This document shows, piece after piece, positions 54,863-64,000 of a DNA stretch of 64,000 bases. Origin of the DNA: Pyropia haitanensis. Its lineage: Eukaryota; Rhodophyta; Bangiophyceae; Bangiales; Bangiaceae. The stretch is from NCBI GenBank assembly GCA_008729055.1, contig SDUX01000004.1, positions 3,970,172-4,034,171 of the forward strand, written 5' to 3'. The first letter of the stretch is position 1; the number at the start of each line of letters is the position of its first letter. The translations under genes and the position numbers were made by a program. The notes below the pieces were generated by a model. It was not told the DNA's origin, searched no databases, and was given only the letters and a program-made list of their open reading frames with translations.

Positions 54863-55593
54863 GGGGAGAGGGGAGGGGGGGGGAGGGAGGGGGGATGGGG
54901 TGGAGGGGAAGAGGATATAGGGGGGGGGGGAGAGAGCGAGGTGTAGAGGGGGGGAGAGTGGCTTGAAAAGTGTCGGGAGGGGGGCCTGGGTTGGCGGGGG
55001 GGAGGGGGGGGGGGATGTGGGAACAACTGACGGCGGCGAGCCGAAGGGCGGCGGGAGGAGCACGGGCAATGGCGTGGCGTGGCACGGCGCGGTGTGCGCC
55101 GCGGTAGGGCCGCTGACAGCCGCCCCTGTCGTGGCCGTGCGCGCGGCCGCGGCGGCCGCGACGCGGAAGGCAGCGGCAGCGGCGGCGGCGTCGACGGCGT
55201 CAACGGCAACGACAGCGGCGACGGCGACGGCTGCGGCAGCGGCAGCAGAGGCGGCGGCGGCGGCGGGAGCGGCAGCGCCTGGGGCACCGGCAGCGGCGGG
55301 CGCAGCCGCGGCAGCGGCGCGCCAGCGGCGGCGTGACGGGCGGGCGGGCGGGCAGGTCAGCGTCGCGGGCCGGGCGCGGCCGGCGGCGGCCGCATGCCGC
55401 GGTCGTGCCCGTACGCGCGGCGGCGGCGGCTGCCAGCCGGCGCTGCCGGGGTTGGACAGCAGAAAGTGGGGAGGGGGGGGAAGTAGGGGATGACCGAGGA
55501 GGGGGGGGGGGAAACGACGGCACCAGCAACCCAGCACGCGGGGTGTAGGCGAATATTGCCGGCGTGCCACAGACACAGCCGTCAATCCACAAA

Positions 55594-55622
55594 TTTTGGC
55601 ACCGGCGTTTTTGGCACCGGCG
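55594..55622. repeat. Tandem duplication, 15-bp unit
   Basis: TTTTGGCACCGGCG occurs at 55594 and again at 55609. Confidence 0.8.
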
Positions 55623-55721
55623 TTCGCGATGGATCTTCGGCCGCGGAGTTGTGGGAGTTATGTACAGTAGTAGTCCCCCTATGCCAGTGGCTTGCCGACT
55701 TCATGGAATTTGCGTCGACAT

Positions 55722-55763
55722 CGCTTCTCTGTCGTCGCTTCTCTGTCGGCGCTTCTCTGCCGG
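55722..55763. repeat. Tandem repeat, 14-bp unit, three copies
   Basis: CGCTTCTCTG begins at 55722, 55736 and 55750, followed by TCGT, TCGG or CCGG. Confidence 0.8.
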
Positions 55764-56987
55764 CGCATCCAGTCCTACGACAAATCACAAGGGACGAGTC
55801 TTGACGATGCGTTCCACCCACCCCCCGTCGCTGTCTGGTAGCTGCCCCAGCTTCTGTGAGTCCCCTCCACTTCCAGCGAGACGTGAGACTCCCGGTCGTG
55901 GTTGTCTATTCGGCACGCGTCCCCTCGCTTCCAGCATTGCCGCCACACCGGGCGATCTGTCCACCACCCGTTGCTCGCGCCGCCGACACCACAACGATGG
56001 TCCCCGTATCTGCGCACTCCGATTGGCCAGTCGGCGGCGACGGTTGAGCGACGCTTCAACAACCCTCCCACGGGAGATTGGGCCGGGATCCCCCCCATCC
56101 ACGCACCTCCCCCTATCAGACACACCCGCGTATGCATACGGGCCCGTTGGCCGTGCCTCCGCCCACGCCGGCTACGCCCCGCCCCCCTTCTCATTTAGTA
56201 TGAACGCGCGGGCCGGTCTCGGGCGTACCGGCCCACTCGAGCAGCGGGCGCCCGCGAAACCCTAGCCCCGAGGTCTCGCCCCCGCGCTGTTCCCCCCCCC
56301 TCCACGCCTTGGCCGCCCGTCCCCCGCGCGGGCCGCGTGGCCACGCGCCCCCCCCACGGGCCGCGCGCGTCTGCCGAGCGGCTGGTCACCCGCCGCGGCC
56401 TGCCACCGCCCACCACCCACAGGGGTGGGGGTGTGCCGTTTTCTTTTTTTGCACGTCCCCCCGACTCTGACGCGCGGCGCCGCGGCCGTGGCACCCGCCA
56501 CCGCCTCACATCGGCGCCACCTGTCCCGATTGACCCGCCTGGGGGGGGTGGGGGGACGGGATTGCCCCGCGCCATGCACCCGCCACCACCGATGCGCGGT
56601 TGCAGGGGTGTGGCTCAGTCGCAGTGGCGTGCGAACGTGGGGAGGTCGGGGGGGAGGGGAGAGCGAGCAGCGGGAGGGGAACCTCCCGGTTGGCTGCCTA
56701 GCCGTGGCCAGCGGGCGGGAGGCGTTCTCCACCTCTCAACGTGGGGGCCCGCCCGCGGGCGACTAGCGCGCGGCCGTACTGGCTGCTATAAGCGCAGTCG
56801 CCCGCGGCTGTGGCAGCACTTCCCCTGGAGCCATCAAGCCACTCGCGCCCGCCATAGCCGCCGACATCTCCTCCCCTTCCCTTGCCGCCAACGGCCTAGC
56901 ACTGCCACTCCCCCGTCTCTTTCCCCATCGCCGCCCCCTGTCGACCAAGTCCAAGTGCTACCTCATCCCGACCTCACCCGCATCGAC

Positions 56988-57766
56988 ATGGCGCTCATCC
57001 ATCACTCGGACAGGGGCCATGCCTTCCAGAAGCTGGTTCTGCTGCTGATCATCAGTCTCACCATCTTGTACGTTGACGCGTTCCCACTCGCTGAGCCTGG
57101 TTCGTACCATCTTTTCTGGTCGCGCTCTCTTTCAATGCGTTTGGTCGCGACTGGCAGCGACAGCAACTGACGCGTCCAGCCAATATTCTCTGCAACGTTC
57201 TTGCTTTCTTCTCCGCGTCCCACGTACCCCCTGCCCCCCTTCCTCTCTTCACCCCTCCTTCCCTTGGCCCCGCGTTCTTTGTTCCCCCTCCCAGTGGCAA
57301 CGCGCTCGAGTTTTGCCGCATCCTCCCCGAACTAGTCGAGTGCTCCGACCGCGTCAAGGCGCTGGTTGGCATTGGCGCCGTGTCGTCCGTGATTGTCATC
57401 ATTGTGCTGGTGGCCAAGGCGGCGAGCCTCGGCGTGGCGGACGGGATTCAGCTGTTGGGCAGCGTCCTGACGCTCGGTCTGTGGGTGGCGGCCGCCGCGC
57501 TGGTGACGTCGGCCAAGACGGCGGCGGTGGAGGGCGGCGACGCCATGGTGCTGTGGGGGTCCCCCGCGTTTTTCGCGTCCTGGGGTGGCGCGCTCGTCGC
57601 GCTCTCCCTCACCCTCCGCGCGGTGTGCGACTCGTCGATGGTGGAGAACCTCGGGCTCAAGAAGCGCCGCTCCGCGGTGGCGCGCTCCGCTGACGAGGAG
57701 CCGGCGGAGAAGTCGCTGGACGTGGCCAACAGCGACGGCGTCGCGGCAGCCGCCGAATACGCCTGA
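56988..57766 (+). CDS. Small four-helix membrane protein
   Basis: A 195-residue protein from two exons (56988-57103 and 57295-57766). Exon 1 carries MALIHHSDRGHAFQKLVLLL and the first helix (LVLLLIISLTILYVDAF). Exon 2 starts with the loop GNALEFCRILPELVECSD and holds three further helices (VGIGAVSSVIVIIVLVAKAA, LLGSVLTLGLWVAAAALVTS, SPAFFASWGGALVALSLTLR), then a charged tail (LKKRRSAVARSADEEPAEKS). The layout, short N-terminus, four helices and cysteines in the first loop, recalls tetraspan or MARVEL-type proteins, but no family motif is certain. The splice was set by frame: the joint reads EPGS-GNALEF. Confidence 0.72.
57104..57294 (+). other. Intron of four-helix protein gene
   Basis: A 191-bp phase-2 intron, donor GTACCATC, acceptor CCCTCCCAG, with a C/T-rich stretch before the acceptor. 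Skipping it keeps the frame open across both exons. Confidence 0.75.
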
Positions 57767-57836
57767 GCGGCTGGGCGCGGCGGCGCGCAGGGGCGGAGGG
57801 AAGGAGGGGTCTGTGGGGCACGTGTGCAACGGGGTG

Positions 57837-57856
57837 TTTTCTTTGTTTATTTTTTC
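57837..57856 (+). terminator. T-rich tract after four-helix protein stop
   Basis: A T-rich tract in the sense strand, 71 bases after the stop. Candidate part of the 3'-end signal. Confidence 0.25.
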
Positions 57857-59790
57857 CGCGACAGCCCCCGTTTATCTTTTACTAAATGATCGTCTTGTCT
57901 TGAGCGCACATCGCACACCCGGTCGCATGCCATCCTCTGACCCTCGGCCCGCTGAGCAACTGGCACTGGCACCCATCTACACGCTGCTCGGCACTGGAGA
58001 AGGGGCGCTCTCCACCACCCGACGCCAGCCAGACGGGCTCGTTGCGGCGTCGCCACCCTGGCCGGAGCCGACCCACGAGGGTTTCCACCAGTGAATTGCC
58101 CGACGGTCCCCACCGCGCGACGGTGAGGTGACAAGGACTCGGGGTCTGGAGAAAACCCTGCTGGGACCTCCCCACGCAGCCGCCCCTCGCAACGATACCC
58201 GCCTGGCGTTCTCGACACGCCGCGTCCTCCCGGTCGCGCGCGTCACCCCCCAACGGGGTCACGTTGGGCACGGCGCTTCGAGGCTTGGCACCAGCCTGGG
58301 GCGCCTTCCTTGGCACGTGCCCTGCTGCGAATCCCCGCCGCCAACCCCTCTCCAGCCACGGGGCGCCTGCCAGTACCGCCGCTACTGGTGCCCCCCCCGC
58401 CCGGCGACGGCGGCGGCAGCGGCAACGGCAGTGGGCGAATGGGGTACCGGCGGCGGCGGCGGCGGCGGCGGCGGTGATGGCCGAGGCAGTGGCAGCAGTG
58501 GCAGAGGTCGCTGGCCGACGCTCACGCCACGGCACCCATCCATCGTTCTCTGGGGGCTGACGAGGCCGCCGGCGGCCGGAGAAAATCGGCCGAGGCGGAC
58601 CACGGGAAAGAGGCCCGTCCAGGCCAGCGACCCTAGCCGCCACGTCCACGGGCTAGTCCTACACCCAGCGAGCGCCACCCACCACAGACGGCCGACGAAC
58701 GGTGGCGGCGGAGGCCACCAGCCGCAACCCGACCGCTGCAGCCGTCAGACCGCAGCTGGGTGGGACCGGCGGCGCAGCTGCCCCCCCAACCATCGGGGCT
58801 CTTCGGCGCGCTTGAGCGGCGCTGCACACAGCCGCGCGGCGGGCGTGCCCCGACGACGCAGCCCCCCCCCCCCCGCCCAGTGGCGCCGTGCGGTTGGCCG
58901 CTCACGGCGCACAGCGGCCATCGACTTGACTCTTCCTCTAGTGTTCGCCGTGGCTCCGCCGCACCGTTGTTACCGCGGCTGAATCCGGTCGCAGGATGGA
59001 CGTCCGTGTCGCCACCAGGGGCGCCATCGACCCGACGCAGCGCCGCTGACGGCCAGCGTTGGCGTGGCTCACGCCCGCGGGCGTAGCCACACGAGAGGAG
59101 CGGCGACGACACAGGCAGGGAGGGCGGTGAGGGGGGGGGAAACGGCGCCCGGCTCGCGCCGGCATCGCGGCGGGGGCTCGCCGCCTGGGACCGTTCCCGC
59201 GCCACCGCCGCCGACCAGCTGCCGCCCGCTGCCAGTCGACGCGCCGCCACCGCCACAGCCGCCGCCGCCCACCCCGCCCTGCCGCCGCCGCCGTCGTGAC
59301 ACACACACACAGCTGCCGCCGCTACCACCACCACCACCACCGCCGCCGCACGTGCGGACCCGTCCACGGCAGCAGCACCCGTCGCGGCAGCCGGTATGGT
59401 TGCCGCGGTGCCGGTCGCGGATAGCGCGCGGCCAGAGGTGGGCCGGCAGGGCGGAGGTGGTGTGGGGTCAGCGGAGGCGGCGGCGGCTGCGGCTGTCGCG
59501 AGGCGCGGCGACCGCGACGGCGCGCGGCCGCCGCCGCCGGCGGCCACCGTGGGAAGGCGCGGTGCGGGCGAGCAGCGCGGGGGGGGGTGCAGCGGCACCA
59601 CCGACGGCGGGGCGGTCGCGCCGCGGACGTCACCGCCACGGGGTGGTCCCTCGGCGATGGGTGCTTTAAACCTACACGCGTCGCGGGGGAAAGATACACA
59701 CGGGGATGGGGGGGGAGGGGGGCATCGCAACCGCGGCCGTGTTGACGACGGTGGTTGCCGCCGCTGTTGCCGCCGCCGCCACCGCCGCCG

Positions 59791-59848
59791 CCAGCGAGGG
59801 AGCGCGACGGCGACAAGGGTCCGCCGGTAGCAGATGAACAAAAAAAAA
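59791..59848. repeat. Direct repeat copy A with A tail
   Basis: CCAGCGAGGGAGCGCG... to GCAGATGAACAAAAAAAA; about 95% like copy B at 59990-60048, 199 bases away. Both end in an A tract. Confidence 0.8.
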
Positions 59849-59989
59849 CACGAAGAAAAAGAGGAACGGAAGATGGCGCGCAGGGATGGCCAAAGTGGAG
59901 AGGTTGGCCAGGGGTCCGTCCCCTGCGCCGGAACACCGCGACCGCGGCGATGGCGGGAGCCGCGGCGGCGTGCGGCGGCGGCGCGGCCG

Positions 59990-60048
59990 CCAGCGAGAGA
60001 GCGCGTCGGCGACAAGGGCCGCCGGTAGCAGATGAACAAAAAAAAAAA
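59990..60048. repeat. Direct repeat copy B with A tail
   Basis: Partner of copy A, ending in a longer A tract (A11). A short GCGAAGAGG-like segment follows both copies, so the similarity may extend further. Confidence 0.8.
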
Positions 60049-60206
60049 ACCGCGGGCGAAGAGGCGGTGCGGCCGGCCGCGGCCGCGGCGGCGGCTGATG
60101 CGGGTGGCGTGGCCTTCCTGCTACCGGCTCACCTGCGCGCCACGTCGCCTCCACGTCCCTGTCCCCACCCACACTTGACAGCGCTGGACCACCGCCACCC
60201 GACTCC

Positions 60207-62169
60207 CTACTCCGACGGGTCGCGCTCACCCGCCGTGCGACACCCCTCACGCTCGGCACCCACGTCCCTACACTCGGGATCACCATTGGTACACACGTGC
60301 GGCCGCTTGCCGCGGTACACAGCGCGAACATGCCTTCGCCAACTTTTTCCTCGTGGAAACTGCTTTGAGCACTCGCTGCACGGAAAGTAGCCACTCGTGC
60401 TGCCAGCCGTCGCCGCAGACGCCGATCTATCCGCCACCGACGGAGACGCCGCTCCCTTCGTTGCTGCCGCGCCCGCTGCCGCCGCCACCTCTGCCACCAC
60501 GGCTGGTAGCATAGCAATAGTAGCAGCACTGTCTTGCGCAGCCGCAATCGGATGCACGACGGGGGTCCCATCCAGGTGCAGTGCAGCAGCAACGCCGACA
60601 AACGTCCCAGCAACGTAGGGTGCGCCGCTCAGGTTGTCCTCCGCATGAGTCTCACCAAGCACCGCAGCAGCAGCTGTATCAGCAAATTCGGCGAACACCT
60701 CCGCACCCGCCGCGGCGGCCGCGGTGGGGGCAGCTGCGACTGCAGCACCACCCAACCATGGCATCACAGACACGCCCGCCACCGGTGCGCCGACCTCCGT
60801 ACCGCCGTGCGCCGCAATGTGGCGGTCCATAGCGTCGTCCAGCCACCCAGGAGCCCTATCTGACCAACGGCTGTCACTGGAAGGATGGCACACGACGCCG
60901 CCCCCGCCATGGCCACCGCCACCACTGTCACAATCGCCACCAGCAGGAGCATTGACAACGCCCCCACGACGGCCTCGGCCATCCTCACGTCCGCCACCTC
61001 CCATGGACCTCTCGATACCGCCGTCGTCATCCCCTCCCCTACCACCGACAACCCTGGAGCTATCGGCACCGCCTCCACCATGGTCATCTCCGCTTCCGCC
61101 ATCACCGCCGCCCGGCCGGCGACCCCAAACTGCCCCACCCCCCCCATATGACCAGTCGCCGTAGCCGCAACGGTCATCGACGCGACCACCATCAACGCTC
61201 ACGCCAGCCATGCCTGCCTCCCAAGCCCGCCACCTTACAATCACGTTGCGTGCAGCCGCTGCGGCGAGCCGCATCGTCCAAGTATCCGCCGCGGCACGCA
61301 CCGTCGAGGCGGCGGTCGAGGGTCTGAGGCAGCTGTGCTGGGCCGCCGACGACCCCAGTGGCGGGGGCGGTGCCGGTGGCATCCGCGACAGAGCAGCGGC
61401 GGCCGCCGCACGCTCTGCAAAACGTGGCGGCCGTCGTAGCGTCAACGGCAGCAGCAGTGGCACCCGCTGTGGGAATGTCCGTCGGAGCAGCGGGCACTGC
61501 AGCCAACAACGCCCGGCCGGCAGCATCAAAGGGGCTGCCAGCCGCTTGCGTCGCCGCCCAATCCATCCCCCAAGCCGCCGCGCTGCCGGCAGCACGGGCC
61601 GCCGCCGTCATCCACCCGCCGCCGCCGTCGACAGCGGGGGCACCCGCGGCGGCGGCGGCAACCGCCGGCAGCGCCGGCGGCACACCCGCCGACGGCGCCG
61701 CCACAGCCGTGCCGACGTGGTCGTGGACGCGCGGCCACCAGTGGCCGACGTCGCCGGCGGCGTGCGCCACACGCGGGGGTTCCGCCGGAAACCGCAACCC
61801 GCCGACGGCACCCGCGTCGCGGCCCACGGCCGCCACGAGCGCCAAGGCCGCCCGCCGCGTCGGTTCCCAGTCAGCACCACAGGCCGCCACAGGCGCGCCG
61901 CCGCCACCACCACCGCCGCCGTCGGTCCGCGTGGCACGGGCCGCTGCCGCGGGCTGACCGACAGCGACGGTACGGGCGGCGGCGGCGGCGGCGGCAGCGG
62001 GGGCCCCCTCCGCGTCGCCCCCGCCGTCACCGCGTCGGCTGCCGTCGCTGCCGGCACCACGACGCCGCCCGCTCCGATTGCCATCCCACCCGTGCTCGCC
62101 GCTACCGTCGCCGCCCGTACCAGAGGCGCCGCCCGTCGCGTTCATGAAGGGCCCCTCCCGCGACGCCAT
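60207..62169 (-). CDS. Doubtful zinc-finger gene, frame broken
   Basis: Two overlapping minus-strand frames look as if they belong together. The first (62169 to about 61200) starts MASREGPFMNATGG and contains GHWWPRVHDHV and Ala/Gly-rich sequence. The second (to the stop at 60207) contains WLDDAMDRHIAAHGG, a long Ala-rich part and, near its end at about 60297-60383, FPCSECSKQFPRGKSWRRH, which is the first half of a C2H2 zinc finger; the second His position is Tyr (HVRAVY). A second incomplete pair (VCTNGDPEC) follows. The shift between frames has not been located and is not tied to a homopolymer. It may be a decayed or spliced gene. A T11 tract follows the stop at 159 bases. Confidence 0.35.
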
Positions 62170-62630
62170 CGCCGCTCCGCTCCCTTGCCGACGCCGCCGC
62201 CCAACGACGCGGTGGGGGTGCGCCGTCCACGGGGGCGTGACCGCGACGCCGGCCAGTCACGCACAGCCCGCCGCGGCCGGCGCCACGGCCGGCACCCAGC
62301 CACGGCGGCTCGGCGCCGCGGAACAACGCGGCGGGCGAACCGAGGCGTCGGCCACCACGGCGGCGCCTCACCATCCCCGCCCTGCTGCGCCGTGTCCCAT
62401 CTTACGCGGCCGCCGTGCGCCACAGTCCCCACAAGGAACCATCCGTCAAGACGGTCATCCCGCGGTGGGCGGGGTCACCCGCACGTATCCGCGGCTGGGC
62501 CGTCTTGCCCCCAGGTTTGGAACGGGCCTTGGCCGACGGGCCCCGGCCCGAATTCAAATCGCGGTGTTCTGTCAACGGGCCGGGCCAGGCGCATGTGGGC
62601 CGGGGCGGCACCCCCCTCGTGCGTTCACTT
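62170..62630. other. Gap upstream of zinc-finger frame
   Basis: GC-rich sequence up to the MITE; the promoter of the zinc-finger frame would be here. A tRNA-like AATTCAAATC at about 62551 has no matching stems. Confidence 0.35.
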
Positions 62631-62804
62631 TATTGCAGTACTCCCAATTTTGTCCGATGTGATCAAAGTCAAGACTGGGTCTGGTCAACTTCCTATTGGT
62701 CGATCCGTTTTATCCGGCTGCATGATGGCTGAGACGCAGTTGACCAGCTCTGGAGCCGGCTCTTGACTTCGACCAAATCGGACAAAATTGGGAAGACAGC
62801 AATA
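62631..62804. mobile_element. Stowaway-like MITE
   Basis: A 174-bp element, AT-rich relative to its surroundings, made of two long imperfect inverted arms (62631-62690 and 62738-62804) around a 47-base centre. The arms share TATTGC, CCCAATTTTGTCCGAT, AAGTCAAGA and TGGTCAACT in the same order. The ends can be read as TA-TTGC...GCAA-TA, so TA is the likely target duplication, as for Tc1/mariner-derived Stowaway elements. No coding capacity. Confidence 0.8.
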
Positions 62805-62821
62805 GCTCGGTCGGTGGCCCG

Positions 62822-63974
62822 TTGCCCGCTACAGACTCGGCCCACACGCCGTCCACACGCCTCAAAGCGGCTACGGAGGCTCTTTGCGGCGACCGGGAGG
62901 TGTCCATCTCGGCGCCCGCGCCTCATCCGTCACGCCATGACGCTCGCGCTGCAGCACCCGCCGTGGATACGGGCGAGCCGCAGCAGCCAACGTATGTCCG
63001 CGTGCGGACTGGTAGCGGCTTTCGTTTTGTGTTTGTCGTGCACCCCACCGACACCTTTAAACCGTTTTGGCTGAGCGCGCCGCCGCCCGGATTGGGATCT
63101 GCGCCCCGCCAGAAGACCTGCGGCACTTCTGGCAAGGGGGCATCGAGTCCGGCACGCTGGCGTCGGTGGGGTGTCCAGGATGAAGGCACTGTGGACGTGG
63201 CGTTCAGCCTGAGTGGACCCCCGTTCCGGCACTTTATGGAGGTGCCGCCGCTTGACGTGCGGCGGCCGCTGCGGCCGCTGCAGCCGTCGTTTGGGGCGGT
63301 CTGGGCGCCGGTGGATAGTCCCGTTCGGTTTATGCTGGTTGCTGACGGCGAGGCCTTCACCAAACAGCTGACGCTCCGCGTGCGGGGCGAGGCCTCAACT
63401 GTGGCCGGCACGACTACCTGCGATATCGTTACACTGACGGTGACTTTTGCCCGTATGACGTGCGCATCCGCGTTGTGGACCCGGCGTGGACGTTTTGGAC
63501 GGAGAGCAGCCGGGCGCTACATCTGCGCGCGACCACGGCGGGTGGGGAGGACGCCGACGGCGTCAACGTGGAGCTCAGTCTGACTACCACTCCCCACCTG
63601 ACGGAGAGCCTCTGCCCGCCAGCGCGCCCAACGCTCTCTTTGCTGCCCTCCGCGCCGCCCTGTCGGTGGCGCATGGCGACCCCGCCGCGGTAGGGGCCAT
63701 CCACGTGACGGCGGCCACGCGCCTCACCGCCGCCGTCTGCACGGACTATTGCGTGCTGGCCCTGCAAGATGGGGACGAGCTGGACGTGACCCCCGCGCGG
63801 CCCCCGCCGTTGGGTCATCCCAAGCGGACTCGACCGACGGTCGGACCACCCACGGCGGGTGGCACGCCCGTAGCGGCACGGGTGGCTGTGGCGACGGCGA
63901 CGGCAGCGGCGGCGGCGGCGGCGGCGGGGGTGCCCTCCGCTGCCAAGCGCCCGCGGCATTGGGCGTGGCAGTGA
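62822..63974 (+). pseudogene. Broken gene of unknown family
   Basis: Protein-like sequence continues through three frames. The first frame (from 62822) has YVRVRTGSGFRFVFVVHPTD and FRHFMEVPPLDVRRPLRPL; near 63120-63180 another frame briefly reads better (PEDLRHFWQGGIESGTLASV). From about 63405 the next frame gives DYLRYRYTDGDFCPYDVRIR and VVDPAWTFWTESSRALHLRA, and from about 63610 a third gives NALFAALRAALSVAHGDPAA to the stop at 63972. The shifts are not in long homopolymers, unlike elsewhere in the window, so this looks like a real pseudogene. I do not recognise the family. It starts just after the MITE. Confidence 0.5.
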
Positions 63975-64000
63975 CCGGCCTGGGCGCCGCGTATGCCCCC

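Larger units (their letters stand above)
54863..56987. promoter_or_regulatory. Divergent promoter region with short tandem repeats
   Basis: Between the divergent glycosyltransferase and four-helix protein genes. A less GC-rich block at 55540-55830 contains two short tandem repeats (55594-55622 and 55722-55763). An open frame at 55564-56265 shows no domain and probably is not a gene. Confidence 0.4.
57767..60206. other. Intergenic region with 58-bp direct repeats
   Basis: About 2.4 kb without a gene I can support. It contains the direct repeat pair near 59.8 and 60.0 kb, each followed by an A tract. Long frames on both strands (for example 58633-60039, minus) have no recognisable domain. Confidence 0.4.

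Noticed and set aside
55564..56265. A 233-codon plus-strand frame
   Set aside because: Ser/Pro/Arg-rich, begins in a short tandem repeat, no domain and no resemblance between segments; likely chance.
58633..60039. A 468-codon minus-strand frame with repeated FICYRR
   Set aside because: The repeated peptide is caused by the direct DNA repeats. The remaining sequence has no domain and conflicts with the A-tract context.
62545..62580. AATTCAAATC as a possible tRNA T loop
   Set aside because: The flanking bases do not form a T stem or acceptor stem.
20..64000. CRISPR arrays, rRNA genes, bacterial operons
   Set aside because: No regularly spaced repeats with unique spacers, no rRNA-like sequence, and gene structure is eukaryotic. 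Short-unit repeats are micro- or minisatellites.

Overview
This window is a piece of nuclear DNA from a very GC-rich, intron-poor eukaryote. Direct evidence for a eukaryote is the gene content (TFIID subunit TAF5, Polycomb EED/ESC, histone acetyltransferase HAT1, an FG nucleoporin, AGC kinases, a mitochondrial stomatin-like protein) and three spliceosomal introns whose exons join cleanly. The combination of few introns, extreme GC, long Ala/Gly/Pro runs inserted in conserved proteins and a plant-type phosphofructokinase suggests a red alga, perhaps bangiophycean (Porphyra/Pyropia-like). That assignment is inference; a GC-rich green alga or another protist is not excluded.

Layout. 0.3-1.1 kb: a short hAT-like DNA transposon with terminal inverted repeats and an 8-bp target duplication. 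1.6-3.6 kb (+): a PH-AGC protein kinase. 4.2-7.7 kb (-): TAF5. 8.7-9.6 kb (+): a beta-hydroxyacid dehydrogenase. 11-15.6 kb (+): a large FG-repeat nucleoporin of the Nup153/Nup1/Nup136 type. 16.2-17.0 kb (-): a possible START-fold protein. 18.5-20.3 and 20.9-23.2 kb (-): two membrane proteins I do not recognise. 24.6-28.4 kb (-): cytosolic isoleucyl-tRNA synthetase. 29.5-31.2 kb (+): stomatin-like protein 2. 31.8-33.6 kb (+): ATP-type phosphofructokinase. 34.4-36.0 kb (-): EED/FIE. 37.7-39.5 kb (-): HAT1. 40.8-43.2 kb (+): a second PH-AGC kinase. 43.6-44.6 kb (-): a membrane-anchored FkbM-type methyltransferase. 46.5-49.6 kb (+): a repeat protein built on an FGDRARQR motif. 50.9-54.9 kb (-): a GT61 glycosyltransferase with an apparently duplicated N-terminal module. 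57.0-57.8 kb (+): a small four-helix membrane protein. 60.2-62.2 kb (-): a doubtful zinc-finger gene. 62.6-62.8 kb: a Stowaway-like MITE. 62.8-64.0 kb (+): a broken reading frame.

Many otherwise intact genes change frame, and in most cases the change sits inside or beside a long run of G or C. The conserved protein resumes in the next frame, so I treat these as probable sequence-length errors in homopolymers, not as pseudogenes; each CDS below is given as one span and the break is stated.

Genes are monocistronic and on both strands; there are no operons. Neighbouring EED and HAT1 are both chromatin regulators, and TAF5 and the nucleoporin also serve nuclear functions, but nothing in the sequence shows a shared pathway. 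Several genes have a T-rich tract soon after the stop codon in the sense orientation, which may be part of the 3'-end signal.
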